DNA of 64,000 bases from a virus, in IMG/VR virus record IMGVR_UViG_3300025120_014919, positions 1-64,000 of that record. One strand, given 5' to 3'. Each line of letters opens with the position of its first letter. Position 1 is the stretch's first letter. Of the stretch, positions 14,985 through 23,299 are shown in pieces. The notes under the pieces are model-generated. The model did no database searches and was not told where the DNA came from. It saw only the letters and a list, made by a program, of their open reading frames with translations. The position numbers were made by a program, and so were the translations under genes.

Positions 14985-15514
14985 CCTACTCTGTACCAAG
15001 GAGTTTCTAATTTATCGATATGGGTTTTAAAAATTTTATATTTTTCACATACTAAGGTAGTTCTAACTTTTTTACATTTTTTAACTTCATTAACACTATG
15101 AACTTTATTCGGAGGTATAGTAACTGAACTATTAGTAACTGGTTTAATAGAAGTTTCATCAATAACTATCTCACCACCTATCATTTCCGGATCAATATCA
15201 ACATAGTAAACTTCAGTCTCGGGTAAAAATATCATAAAACTTTTATCCTTTTCTTTTACAGTATCGAATAAATCAGTATCTACATGAGGTTTTATTCTTC
15301 CAGTTTCACCTGCAAAAAAACCTATAAAATTATATACGTTATAATTACCAGTAATAAAATGTTTTAAAAAATCAGGAACTTCATCTTTTTTAAATGTAAC
15401 TGAAAAACTTCTAAGAGTAGATTTATTATCAAGGTATTCACTATTATGTATCCAATTATAGATTTCATTACGATAATCTTCACTTAATAAATTCGTTTTA
15501 AGTTCTAAACTCAT
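14981..15514 (-). CDS. 2-oxoglutarate/Fe(II)-dependent oxygenase
   Basis: 177 aa. The metal triad can be read as H77-x-D79 (PHVDTD) and H139 (NKVHSVNEV), with R151 (RTTLVCEKY) as the likely 2-oxoglutarate carboxylate ligand. This is the double-stranded beta-helix pattern of the family. Such enzymes are common in marine T4-like phages, but their targets are mostly unknown. The start overlaps the end of the upstream 290-aa gene by 4 bp, so the two form a unit. Confidence 0.75.
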   Translation of the reverse strand: MSLELKTNLLSEDYRNEIYNWIHNSEYLDNKSTLRSFSVTFKKDEVPDFLKHFITGNYNVYNFIGFFAGETGRIKPHVDTDLFDTVKEKDKSFMIFLPETEVYYVDIDPEMIGGEIVIDETSIKPVTNSSVTIPPNKVHSVNEVKKCKKVRTTLVCEKYKIFKTHIDKLETPWYRVG

Positions 15515-16383
15515 AAATCATTTAAATTATCTTTACAAATACTGTATATAGTTTCCCCTCCATCATCTTCTAAAAAGTCTGGAGATGGTTGTAATATAGT
15601 CGGGTATTGATCAAAAATAATACTCGGTTCATTTGATTCGTCTATCATTTTAAAACTATCTACAACCGAAGTATTAATTAAGTCTTTAATAGTTTGAATT
15701 TCTAACATTTCTTCTTCATTATCTAAAAAGTTTTTGGATTCTTCATCTATTTCATTTAAAGATTTTGCTTGTCTACCTTTAATAATTTCTTTAAAAATTT
15801 CTTTAAATTTATTTAAATTATCTATTTTATCGTTTTTATATTCTTCAATAGATATATTAAAAATACAACTGAATAAACATTCATCATATTCTATAGTAGA
15901 TGATTTAAATAAAGTAAAATATGTATTAAATAAATCTTTGTTATAATCTTTATTATATTTCGATATATCTTCTATCAATGATATTTTTTTAACTTTATCA
16001 TTTTCTACTTTTTCTTCAACTAATTTAATTATTTTTTCGTTATATTTTTCAACTATATCATTATTGGAATCAAGTAATTCTTCTGGACTTTCAAAATTAA
16101 ATTCATCCAAATAGCGAAACTCTCCTTCTAATAATGGGTATTGTGAATTAAAATAAATTTTTACCCACTCGTTTTTATATAAATCATATAAAACATATGT
16201 TTCCATATCTAATAAATCATCTTCTATTCTTTCTTTTGTACTATCTATATATTTTTCATTCTTAGTTACAAAGGAAAGGTGTTTTAAACCGTCTTCAGCT
16301 TGATATTTTAAACAAAATATAGTTTTTTCGGCTAATAGCATATAGTAAGAATATACACTATCAAAAAGTATTTCTTCTTTCAT
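15511..16383 (-). CDS. Hypothetical acidic protein
   Basis: 290 aa, rich in Glu, Asp, Lys and Ile, with no family motif seen. The N-terminus is probably globular with several aromatic residues; the middle and C-terminus look helical. It is encoded between a Cys-rich late protein (3 bp away) and the 2OG-Fe oxygenase (4 bp overlap), so all three may share the late promoter at 16974. Function unknown. Confidence 0.6.
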   Translation of the reverse strand: MKEEILFDSVYSYYMLLAEKTIFCLKYQAEDGLKHLSFVTKNEKYIDSTKERIEDDLLDMETYVLYDLYKNEWVKIYFNSQYPLLEGEFRYLDEFNFESPEELLDSNNDIVEKYNEKIIKLVEEKVENDKVKKISLIEDISKYNKDYNKDLFNTYFTLFKSSTIEYDECLFSCIFNISIEEYKNDKIDNLNKFKEIFKEIIKGRQAKSLNEIDEESKNFLDNEEEMLEIQTIKDLINTSVVDSFKMIDESNEPSIIFDQYPTILQPSPDFLEDDGGETIYSICKDNLNDL

Positions 16384-16386
16384 TTA

Positions 16387-16968
16387 TTATGCGTCGTCGC
16401 TTGTCTTTTGGAGGCAGTTATATTTTTTAGTACCACCTCCATATGTAACGTTTACTAATTTATTAATTAATGATCCAGTTAAACCATCTTTAAAACGTAT
16501 TCTATAGTTTCCGTCATTTTTACTTCCATAACTATGATTACTAGCAGCTGCAATTGCAGCTGCATCAGAAGCTACAGCAGCACAAGTGGTAAAAGAAGAT
16601 GTATTATTAATGCTATAGGCAAAACTTTTCTTACCATCGCTACCAGTAACTACTGTATCAGGGTCCATAGAAATTTTAATTGCACCATTATTAGCGTCAC
16701 TATAATAATTAGGTGATTCTTGATTAGTTATAATTGTACCAGTTGTAATTGATGAGCAATACATATCACCAAATTTTATATTAGTAAGACCAGTAGCTCC
16801 TAGAGGCGCGCATAGTTTATTTTTAAATAAATCTCTAGATTTACAAACTGATATAGGTCTGTTACCGCAACTAGAATTAACTGGGTTCACCCTATTACGG
16901 GTAAATATAGTTCGCATTCTTGTAGCGCATACCCTACCACTTATTGGTATATTTCCTTCATCTGCCAT
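16387..16968 (-). CDS. Cys-rich late protein, probably structural
   Basis: 193 aa. The first 75 residues contain six Cys in short Arg-rich segments (VCATRMRTIF, SSCGNRP, SVCKSRD, KLCAPLG, MYCSS), and the rest is Ser/Thr/Gly/Asn-rich and beta-like. No family is recognised. The composition fits a small surface or tail decoration protein, but this is inference. A late box lies 5 bp before the ATG. Confidence 0.6.
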   Translation of the reverse strand: MADEGNIPISGRVCATRMRTIFTRNRVNPVNSSCGNRPISVCKSRDLFKNKLCAPLGATGLTNIKFGDMYCSSITTGTIITNQESPNYYSDANNGAIKISMDPDTVVTGSDGKKSFAYSINNTSSFTTCAAVASDAAAIAAASNHSYGSKNDGNYRIRFKDGLTGSLINKLVNVTYGGGTKKYNCLQKTSDDA

Positions 16969-16973
16969 AATAT

Positions 16974-16981
16974 TATTTATT
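16974..16981 (-). promoter_or_regulatory. Late promoter box of the Cys-rich gene
   Basis: AATAAATA on the minus strand, 5 bp before the ATG at 16968. Confidence 0.7.
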
Positions 16982-16986
16982 AGATA

Positions 16987-17256
16987 TTATTTTTTCTTCC
17001 AATTAACTCTTTTAGAAGATTTCTTATTATACATCTTATTTTTAATTTTCTTACATGCAGCTTTGGTTGGCCTACAAGCCGGATAACTACCGCCAGATTT
17101 TTTTGACTTCCTCCCGCAAGGTCCTCCAGTTTTGCAATTTATCCAACCACTAAATTTTTTACCTGTCTTAGGATCTTTACCTCCGCGTTTAAACCATTGA
17201 TGAAGGCTATCACTAGCTTCATTTAAGTAAAACTCATATAGATCATCAAAATTCAT
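16987..17256 (-). CDS. Small basic Cys-containing protein with capsid-targeting-like N-terminus
   Basis: 89 aa. Residues 1-13 (MNFDDLYEFYLNE) match the aromatic leader with an LNE cleavage-type site. After it comes a strongly basic body with four Cys in GWINCKTGGPCGRK and YPACRPTKAACKK, then a Lys-rich tail. The Cys arrangement may bind zinc and the body probably binds DNA. I recall similar proteins in cyanophages but cannot name a family with certainty. The start overlaps the preceding stop by one base (TAATG). Confidence 0.65.
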   Translation of the reverse strand: MNFDDLYEFYLNEASDSLHQWFKRGGKDPKTGKKFSGWINCKTGGPCGRKSKKSGGSYPACRPTKAACKKIKNKMYNKKSSKRVNWKKK

Positions 17257-17417
17257 TACTTACCAGCTTTACGCATTTTATTGGCATGTAATTTATCACC
17301 TGATTTTTTTGCAGCTTTATAAGCTTTACTACCTTTTTTTGCAGATTTTTTACCGGACTTTCTCTTTTTATTGATGTTAGCCCATAAACTTTCTAATATT
17401 GTATCGAATTGATTCAT
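17256..17417 (-). CDS. Very small Lys-rich protein (53 aa)
   Basis: A complete frame from the ATG at 17417 to the TAA at 17256. It begins MNQFDTILESLWANINKKRK, an aromatic leader with ILE at residues 7-9, followed by a tail of about 35 residues that is nearly half Lys, Gly and Ala. It overlaps the upstream stop as ATGA and the downstream start as TAATG, so it fills the gap between two late genes exactly and is very likely translated. It is probably a packaged DNA-condensing peptide. Confidence 0.7.
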   Translation of the reverse strand: MNQFDTILESLWANINKKRKSGKKSAKKGSKAYKAAKKSGDKLHANKMRKAGK

Positions 17418-17998
17418 TTCTTTTTCCAAATTTTACCTTTTCGGCATCTTACCATCGCTCCTGATTTATAAGCTGAAGTTTTTTTACCATATACACTATC
17501 AGCTTTTCTTTTACATCTATCTTCTGCATCTTCAGCAGGAGTTAAACTATCAATATATGATTGAAGTTTTAATACCTCTATACCACCCATAGTATTAACA
17601 AAATCTTCATTACCACCTCCGACATCACGTTTAGGTAATTTTACTTGCTCACCTTTCGAGTTAAAAAGTTTACCATAATAAAAATTTCTTTCACCTGGGT
17701 CTTCATCTTCTTCGATCTCTAACTGGTAGCCTTTATAGCTAAATCCATAATCGTTAGATTTATCAAAGAATTGATCTTTTTCTATTTCCTCGATCTCTTC
17801 ATTTTCTGGACTTAATGGTGATTTTTTAAGGTGGTCGTGAATAGCGGCTACTTTTTGAGCTTTTTCAAGCCTTTTCTTAAGCATATCGACATATGCAGTA
17901 CCACCATATTCTTTAACCCTTTGAGGGTCCGGATTAGAAATTAAAGCTTTTAAACTTTCAATTTCTGCTTCTTCATATAATACTCTAAATGTTTTCAT
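17414..17998 (-). CDS. Late protein with basic C-terminal motif, capsid-targeting-like start
   Basis: 194 aa. The N-terminus MKTFRVLYEEAE is very like the T4 internal-protein leader MKTYQEFIAEA, with LYE at residues 7-9. The middle is acidic (EEIEEIEKD, residues 67-75). The last 35 residues form a basic Cys-containing motif (DRCKRKADSVYGKK...MVRCRKGKIWKKK). The end module recalls unnamed marine phage proteins. It overlaps the next gene by 4 bp. Probable internal or DNA-binding virion protein. Confidence 0.65.
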   Translation of the reverse strand: MKTFRVLYEEAEIESLKALISNPDPQRVKEYGGTAYVDMLKKRLEKAQKVAAIHDHLKKSPLSPENEEIEEIEKDQFFDKSNDYGFSYKGYQLEIEEDEDPGERNFYYGKLFNSKGEQVKLPKRDVGGGNEDFVNTMGGIEVLKLQSYIDSLTPAEDAEDRCKRKADSVYGKKTSAYKSGAMVRCRKGKIWKKK

Positions 17999-18004
17999 AA
18001 TAAA

Positions 18005-18316
18005 TTACCATTTTTTGCATGACCAGTAGCCTGCAGTTGTTTTATCCTTCTTTTGATCGCATTTATGCCGGGCTCTGAAAGATCTACGAGCTGCTGGATT
18101 AGATTTGCGTATTCTCATTGTTTTCCTTTTTGCAGAAGTACCACCATGACCAAAATTAACCTTTTTTACGTTCCCGGTCTTAGGATTTTTAACATATACT
18201 TTAAACTTCTTTACATCACCCCTTGTAGGTTTATTAAGAGTTACCTTTCTGCCTTTGTATTCTGCGTCTTCATCAAATGCTTCCATAAGAGAATAATATA
18301 GTTTATCGAATGTCAT
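18005..18316 (-). CDS. Small basic late protein, capsid-targeting-like start
   Basis: 103 aa. Residues 1-12 (MTFDKLYYSLME) fit the leader with an LME site. The body contains RGDVKKFKVYVKNPKTGNVKKVNFG, then an Arg/Lys-rich region (RRSFRARHKC) and a terminal GYWSCKKW. I recall this arrangement from hypothetical proteins of marine T4-likes; its function is unknown to me. A late box precedes it, back to back with the box of the divergent gene. It is first of four minus-strand genes down to 16987. Confidence 0.65.
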   Translation of the reverse strand: MTFDKLYYSLMEAFDEDAEYKGRKVTLNKPTRGDVKKFKVYVKNPKTGNVKKVNFGHGGTSAKRKTMRIRKSNPAARRSFRARHKCDQKKDKTTAGYWSCKKW

Positions 18317-18321
18317 GTAAT

Positions 18322-18329
18322 TATTTAAT
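18322..18329 (-). promoter_or_regulatory. Late promoter box, minus side of a divergent pair
   Basis: ATTAAATA on the minus strand, 5 bp before the ATG at 18316. It overlaps the plus-strand box at 18327 by three bases. Confidence 0.65.
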
Positions 18330-18334
18330 AAATA
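18327..18334 (+). promoter_or_regulatory. Late promoter box, plus side of a divergent pair
   Basis: AATAAATA, 5 bp before the ATG at 18340. It supports 18340 as the start rather than the in-frame ATG at 18310. Confidence 0.65.
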
Positions 18335-18339
18335 ATAAT

Positions 18340-18864
18340 ATGGATAATGATGCTAATCTAATTTTTGAACAATATAAATCGTTAAACGAAATGAGTGGGT
18401 TAGGACCTATGATTGGTAAAATGGTAAATGTACCAGGTCCAGGTTCACAAAATACAGCTTCTAAAGTAGTTGTATTAAAACTTAAGGGAGACGAAGATTC
18501 ATCTAAATGTGAAGATGGAGAAGCAGTATTTATCCAAGCTGGTGATCAAAATGAAAGTGATTGCGGTTGTGATGATTGTAATGATGATGATTATGATGGT
18601 GAATTAGATATGGCAAGAGCTGAATTACTTAAAGCAGCAGAGTATGCAACTAAGTTATTTAACCATCTTGAAAATTTAGATAATTTAGAAGGTTGGACAG
18701 CTTCAAAAATTACAAAAGCTGCTGATTACTTATCATCAGTCTACCATGCATTAGAATATGATGCATTAGATGCTGATGTTGAAGATGAAGAAGAAGATGA
18801 TGATATAGAAGTAGATGTTGATGATATGACCAAAACTGCTAAAGAAACTGGTTTTGGGGCTTAA
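18340..18864 (+). CDS. Acidic late protein, capsid-targeting-like start
   Basis: 174 aa from the start chosen here. The longer frame begins at 18310, but that ATG lies inside the divergent promoter. The N-terminus MDNDANLIFEQYKSLNEM carries LNE at residues 15-17 and shares NLIFExY...L-x-E with the 182-aa protein at 53010-53558. The rest is very acidic, with CGCDDC-like Asp/Cys and a helical segment (residues 90-135). An acidic internal or scaffold-associated protein is likely. It meets the next gene tail to tail with overlapping stop codons. Confidence 0.65.
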   Translation: MDNDANLIFEQYKSLNEMSGLGPMIGKMVNVPGPGSQNTASKVVVLKLKGDEDSSKCEDGEAVFIQAGDQNESDCGCDDCNDDDYDGELDMARAELLKAAEYATKLFNHLENLDNLEGWTASKITKAADYLSSVYHALEYDALDADVEDEEEDDDIEVDVDDMTKTAKETGFGA

Positions 18865-20858
18865 ACTAATTTATTATCAAATATACGTTTAATATTTTCG
18901 TCCATCGAACCATATAAGTCTTGAATAAGCTCTTTTCTACCATCATCATCAGATGTTTTATATAATTCTCTTATTTGAGATGCACTTCTAATATCTTTAC
19001 CGAGTAAATTAAAATCCATAGTAGGTAAAATTGCAATATAACCGTGCTTCGAACCATATGCCATTTCTTTTAAACTTTTATATGGTTGAAAATAACTTGA
19101 AGTACCATCTTTTTTTAGTCCGAACTTAAACCGTGGTTTATCACCTTCCATGTCTTTTTCCGAAACAACAAATATAATTTTAGTTTTTTCTAAATCATAG
19201 TTACTAGTTATTTCATCTGCTAAATATGGATTATTTGTCATTTCTACAAATTTAGGATCTATACCTGCACTTTGGATCATCATTTGTTTTTCTCCGAATT
19301 CAAAAGGTGAATTATTGTCATTAGTTTTACCAGAAGTAGAGATATATATATCAGCAGTGGGAAACTGTTTAGTTAATTTATTATATATCGATGCATGACC
19401 TTTATGAAAGGGGTGAAATCTCCCCGGATATATAACTACTATTTTTGTTAAATCTTCTGCATCTTCAAATTCATTTAACATTTTATACATTTCATTAAAT
19501 GATCCGAACTTTTTTGAACCAGTTGGATGAGCTTGCAATCTTGTACCTTCACCTGAATTAAAAACTGGTGGGTTACTAATATATGATTCTTGGTTCTCCG
19601 GTGATGATGGTTTACCGGTACCAAAATTAGCGCGACTAAATTCTTCCCTATCTACCATTTTAGTAATTTCTGCACCTGCAGCTGTTACTTTTGATAAAGC
19701 AAAACCTTCTGGAGCAGTTGTTTGCCAGTTATTAGGACTTTCATCAAGATATGTACCTAACAGATCATTTTTAGTTATTTCATTAAAGATTTTAATTAAA
19801 TTATTTTTTAAATTAGCTATAATTTTAGTAATTTCGAAAGCATTTTTTATAGAAGGTTTAAGTTTTTGAAGAGATTTTAATGTAGATTTCATTTGCTCTA
19901 GCTTCTTAGCTTTACCTTTTTCACTTTTTAGTCTTTCTAAATCTTTAGAAAATCTACTACTAATATAATTAACATATTCTTCAGTTGACATCGATGTATC
20001 TTCTAAAAATCTACCTGATCTAATTTCATAATTAATATAAGTTTTAAGTGTACTAGTGTAATCATCTAATGCACTAAAATCTACCTTATCGGCTAATTTA
20101 AGCAGTTGTTTTTTCTTCGTTTTAACGTCTTTTAAAAGTAATTTACTAAAAGATGATTTATTATTTTTAGGTTTGTTAGCTAATACATTAAAAACGAAAA
20201 CTGTATTTGAAGGAGTGAATTCATCTGGTGAAGAAGTATATTTTTTAACCTTTAATATACCATTTTGCACCATATATTCAATATGAACTGCAACCCCTAT
20301 CTTTGATTTAGCTATTTGATCACCATAAGGACTATTTTCACTTACTGCATATTTAATAGTATTAGGGGTAAAGGTTAAAAATTTATTTTCATTTTTAACC
20401 CCATCGATAGTTTCTGGTGTTTCATATACTCTCATTTGCGGGTCAAACATATAATCCATTTGGTAAATACCTTTAAGATTTAAAGATGGTAAATACCGCA
20501 GGGCTAACTTTAATTTATCTGCTAAACCACCAGTACCGTGATTTGTAGTAATATCTTCTTCTGTATAGTTAATTTTTGGATTTTTTGCAAAAGCTGATTT
20601 ACTAGCTACAAAAAATTTATTATTAGTATCTACCCCAGCAACTATAGCAGGTGCTCCGTCGAATTTAGTAGATATTTTATAATCAGATTCATCTACAAAA
20701 TATGATATAGAAGATTCTATTTGGTTAATAGCTTCTATAACACCTTGCTTACCTTTATTAAGTATATTTTCTTCTAAATGGTCAATATGCTTTACTGCTC
20801 CGTCAATTGCATCGAAGAATTCTAATAATACGGTATGGTGTTGTTTAAATGTTTTCAT
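18861..20858 (-). CDS. Fusion: ligase-like nucleotidyltransferase domain plus NMNAT/cytidylyltransferase-like domain (DUF6267-like)
   Basis: 665 aa. Residues 1-13 (MKTFKQHHTVLLE) are a capsid-targeting-like leader with an LLE site. The N-terminal half has TKFDGAPAIVAG (about residues 64-75), which looks like the KxDG lysine motif of DNA and RNA ligases, and FVASKSAFAK after it. The C-terminal part has PGRFHPFHKGH (about residues 478-488), the HxGH motif of nucleotidylyltransferases such as NMNAT. The family resembles proteins labelled DUF6267 in cyanophages. The reaction is unknown. One idea is an injected NAD- or RNA-end-modifying enzyme, by analogy with T4 Alt. It overlaps the upstream gene by 4 bp. 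Confidence 0.65.
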   Translation of the reverse strand: MKTFKQHHTVLLEFFDAIDGAVKHIDHLEENILNKGKQGVIEAINQIESSISYFVDESDYKISTKFDGAPAIVAGVDTNNKFFVASKSAFAKNPKINYTEEDITTNHGTGGLADKLKLALRYLPSLNLKGIYQMDYMFDPQMRVYETPETIDGVKNENKFLTFTPNTIKYAVSENSPYGDQIAKSKIGVAVHIEYMVQNGILKVKKYTSSPDEFTPSNTVFVFNVLANKPKNNKSSFSKLLLKDVKTKKKQLLKLADKVDFSALDDYTSTLKTYINYEIRSGRFLEDTSMSTEEYVNYISSRFSKDLERLKSEKGKAKKLEQMKSTLKSLQKLKPSIKNAFEITKIIANLKNNLIKIFNEITKNDLLGTYLDESPNNWQTTAPEGFALSKVTAAGAEITKMVDREEFSRANFGTGKPSSPENQESYISNPPVFNSGEGTRLQAHPTGSKKFGSFNEMYKMLNEFEDAEDLTKIVVIYPGRFHPFHKGHASIYNKLTKQFPTADIYISTSGKTNDNNSPFEFGEKQMMIQSAGIDPKFVEMTNNPYLADEITSNYDLEKTKIIFVVSEKDMEGDKPRFKFGLKKDGTSSYFQPYKSLKEMAYGSKHGYIAILPTMDFNLLGKDIRSASQIRELYKTSDDDGRKELIQDLYGSMDENIKRIFDNKLV

Positions 20859-22297
20859 TTTAATATAATTCTTGGTGATTTAGCTATTACAGTTTGTGAT
20901 TTAAAACTACCACCTTCATAGACATCAATATTTAGATCGAATACTACCTCAGGCAGGTCAACTAACTGATTATATACTTTTAATACATTAGCATTACGAC
21001 AATCGATTACTGCCATTGTCATTTTTTTATCATTACCAGTTGTAATAAGATCGAAACCTATTTTTTGTTGATATGATACAAGAGCTATTGCACCTACTAA
21101 TCGTTGAAAATTAGTATAATTTGAACGAGGGTTGAATTCCCTATAATCATTTGATGCAAAAAATTCTGCTAATTGCTTGTCAATACCTTTTGTATCTGAG
21201 TAAGTTTTAAATTCAGAATATATTCTAATATAATCCTCAGCTGTTAAATCATCAGTAATAAAGGTACTTATCTGACCAGGTAGGTTTGTACCAAGGTTAG
21301 CAGCTCTATTAACCGCTGACTCTATTTTTGCAGCTAACATTTTAATTGGGGTATTCAACCCACTGCCCGTCTGGCGAGCTCTTGGTGTAAAATCTTTATT
21401 AAGTTCTAAGTTAAAAAACTGATCAACATTAATAGTATTAAGAAGTCTTTCTAACTTTTGATTTTTAAACAAATTAAGTAAATTGGAAGATTTACTAATA
21501 AAATTTTTAAATAATGTTTTTGCTTTTTCAATATCATTAGGGTATACTTCTTCTATTTCTTTAATTTGATTATTATACTTTTTAAACTCACCAACTTTAA
21601 GGTTTTCATAATCAAGAACACTCTCTAATCGATCAGTTATTTTGTTAAGATAGCCATCGCCTCCTAAAATAGCACCAGAATTATCTTTACCGTTTGTTTT
21701 AACTTCTACCTCTAAACCGTCCCACTGCAAATCACCGCTCTTACCTTTTTGAGCTGTACCTAAAATTGTAAACGTACCTTCCCCTAAACCGACACCGGTT
21801 GAAGCTTTAGGAATAACATACATGTGTATATCACGAATAAATTCATCAACACCATCTTGATTAAAATTTTCTGGAAGTTTGTTCTTTATACCCTCAAGAA
21901 AGTCAAAAACAGAGCCGATCTCTAAATCAGATAAGCTATATAGATTTTGTTTATTACTGCCTACATAATCAAGTAACTCAACACTTGAAGGGTAAGAAGT
22001 TTTAATTGTTATATTTTTAAGTGCATCTTTTGCCGCTTTTTGATTACCGGTCCAATCTGCTAATTTAAAGATTTCATCTATTGAAGAATCTAATTCTTCG
22101 CTAGTATCAGCCTTAATTTGTTTCTTTAGAATTTTTGCATATGCATCTTCAATATTGTAGGTCTCTTTATCCATACCCCCACCCTCGAAGGTAACAGTTG
22201 ACTCACCTAAAAATGATACTCTCTGTCTTGGTAATTTAGATACACCCCTGCCTGCAGCTTTCTGTAAGTATACCCTTGTTAGTGATTCCCAGCTCAT
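20855..22297 (-). CDS. Late protein with PD-(D/E)XK-like motif
   Basis: 480 aa. Near residue 180 the sequence reads GEGTFTILGTAQKGKSGDLQWDGLEVEVKTNG. The pattern GD followed after about eight residues by EVEVK is the core of PD-(D/E)XK nucleases and related restriction-like folds, with the Asp of GDL and Glu-x-Lys as candidate catalytic residues. No known family is named. The gene lies between a packaged-type protein and the ligase-like fusion and overlaps both by 4 bp, so the set is made together. A virion nuclease is plausible, not proved. Confidence 0.55.
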   Translation of the reverse strand: MSWESLTRVYLQKAAGRGVSKLPRQRVSFLGESTVTFEGGGMDKETYNIEDAYAKILKKQIKADTSEELDSSIDEIFKLADWTGNQKAAKDALKNITIKTSYPSSVELLDYVGSNKQNLYSLSDLEIGSVFDFLEGIKNKLPENFNQDGVDEFIRDIHMYVIPKASTGVGLGEGTFTILGTAQKGKSGDLQWDGLEVEVKTNGKDNSGAILGGDGYLNKITDRLESVLDYENLKVGEFKKYNNQIKEIEEVYPNDIEKAKTLFKNFISKSSNLLNLFKNQKLERLLNTINVDQFFNLELNKDFTPRARQTGSGLNTPIKMLAAKIESAVNRAANLGTNLPGQISTFITDDLTAEDYIRIYSEFKTYSDTKGIDKQLAEFFASNDYREFNPRSNYTNFQRLVGAIALVSYQQKIGFDLITTGNDKKMTMAVIDCRNANVLKVYNQLVDLPEVVFDLNIDVYEGGSFKSQTVIAKSPRIILK

Positions 22298-22602
22298 GTT
22301 TCGATGTCAATATCTTGGGAATATTTTTTCATTATATTTATTAATCGTTCTAAAGAAGCTTTAGCATTGACTTCATTAATATCTGATAATTCACTCAATG
22401 TCTCAACATCACTAGATTCAATTTTTGTAACTAAAGCTTTTTTTATTAGCCTAACGAGTAATACTTCACCTTCAGGGGATAATTTTTCAATTTGTGGCTC
22501 GGGGGTTGGTACATCAACAGGTACATCAACAGGTACATCGGGGTCTCCCTCCGGTTCACCCTGTTCTAGTATAGAATTATATTGTTTAAGAAATTTTTTC
22601 AT
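22294..22602 (-). CDS. Small late protein with capsid-targeting-like start
   Basis: 102 aa. The leader MKKFLKQYNSILEQ carries ILE at residues 11-13. Next comes an acidic Pro/Val repeat (PDVPVDVPVDVPTPEP, residues 21-36), and the C-terminus is a helical region. It overlaps the 480-aa gene by 4 bp. No family is recognised. A small internal protein is the likeliest role. Confidence 0.6.
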   Translation of the reverse strand: MKKFLKQYNSILEQGEPEGDPDVPVDVPVDVPTPEPQIEKLSPEGEVLLVRLIKKALVTKIESSDVETLSELSDINEVNAKASLERLINIMKKYSQDIDIET

Positions 22603-22608
22603 TTTAAA

Positions 22609-23286
22609 TTATTTTACTTGTTTACCTAACGCTGCAAATTGCTTCTTTAAATTCTCAGTTTTCTTTTTGTATGCTGGTATACCTGCTTTATATACTTGAC
22701 CTCTATCTTTAACTGCTTGTTTTGCTTGCTGAGCTGCTGAGGCCACTAAACCTAAACCTGGTGCTCCTTTTGCTAGCGCGCCTGCTAAACCTGAACTAGC
22801 TGTTGCTGCTAAATCTTCTATACCACTTTCTAAATCTCCCATAGTTACTTGATTATCTTCTATTTCAACCCCAATATAACTAACTAATTCATTAGGAATA
22901 TATTCATCATTTACTATACGACCGTAATTACCATTAGAATAAAATTCTATAACATCGCGAAAAGTACTTTGTCTAGGTCTAATACCGTTTTTATCTTTAA
23001 AATCGTCTGAATGATTCGAAGCCATTTCAGGATCTATTAAATATGCTGGCCCATCAATACCAAATTGTTCCAATGCTTTATTCCTAATATCTTCATACTT
23101 TCTTAATGCAACTAAATGAGATTCTTTATCTTGTTTATGTATAGCGTCGAAAATTTCAGGTGTAAGAGCTTCCATTTGTTCAGCAAACTCATGATCATTT
23201 GATGGTTTCTCTTCCATTTCGTAGTTTTCGTTTGCTCTAAATTGCTCTCTTAGCATTTCATTAGCTAATTGTGTAAAGTTATTCAT
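22609..23286 (-). CDS. Late protein with capsid-targeting-like start
   Basis: 225 aa. The leader MNNFTQLANEMLREQ has LRE at residues 12-14. The middle is acidic and polar; a Gly/Ala-rich hydrophobic stretch (about residues 160-192, ALAKGAPGLGLVASAAQQA) may insert into a membrane or form a flexible helix; the end is basic. It is the first gene of the late operon 23286-18861. A membrane-active ejection protein is possible but speculative. Confidence 0.6.
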   Translation of the reverse strand: MNNFTQLANEMLREQFRANENYEMEEKPSNDHEFAEQMEALTPEIFDAIHKQDKESHLVALRKYEDIRNKALEQFGIDGPAYLIDPEMASNHSDDFKDKNGIRPRQSTFRDVIEFYSNGNYGRIVNDEYIPNELVSYIGVEIEDNQVTMGDLESGIEDLAATASSGLAGALAKGAPGLGLVASAAQQAKQAVKDRGQVYKAGIPAYKKKTENLKKQFAALGKQVK

Positions 23287-23291
23287 ATTAT

Positions 23292-23299
23292 TATTTATC
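23292..23299 (-). promoter_or_regulatory. Late promoter box of the 23286-18861 operon
   Basis: GATAAATA on the minus strand, 5 bp before the ATG at 23286. Confidence 0.7.

Noticed and set aside
18310-18339. ATG at 18310 as start of the acidic late gene
   Set aside because: It lies inside the divergent promoter region. The box at 18327-18334 is 5 bp before the ATG at 18340, and the leader motif starts there.
22304-22699. 131-aa plus-strand frame opposite the 102-aa and 225-aa late genes
   Set aside because: Composition is Ser/Thr-rich low complexity created by antisense of Pro/Val and Asp codons. No promoter at the characteristic distance, and both minus genes have good leaders and coupling.
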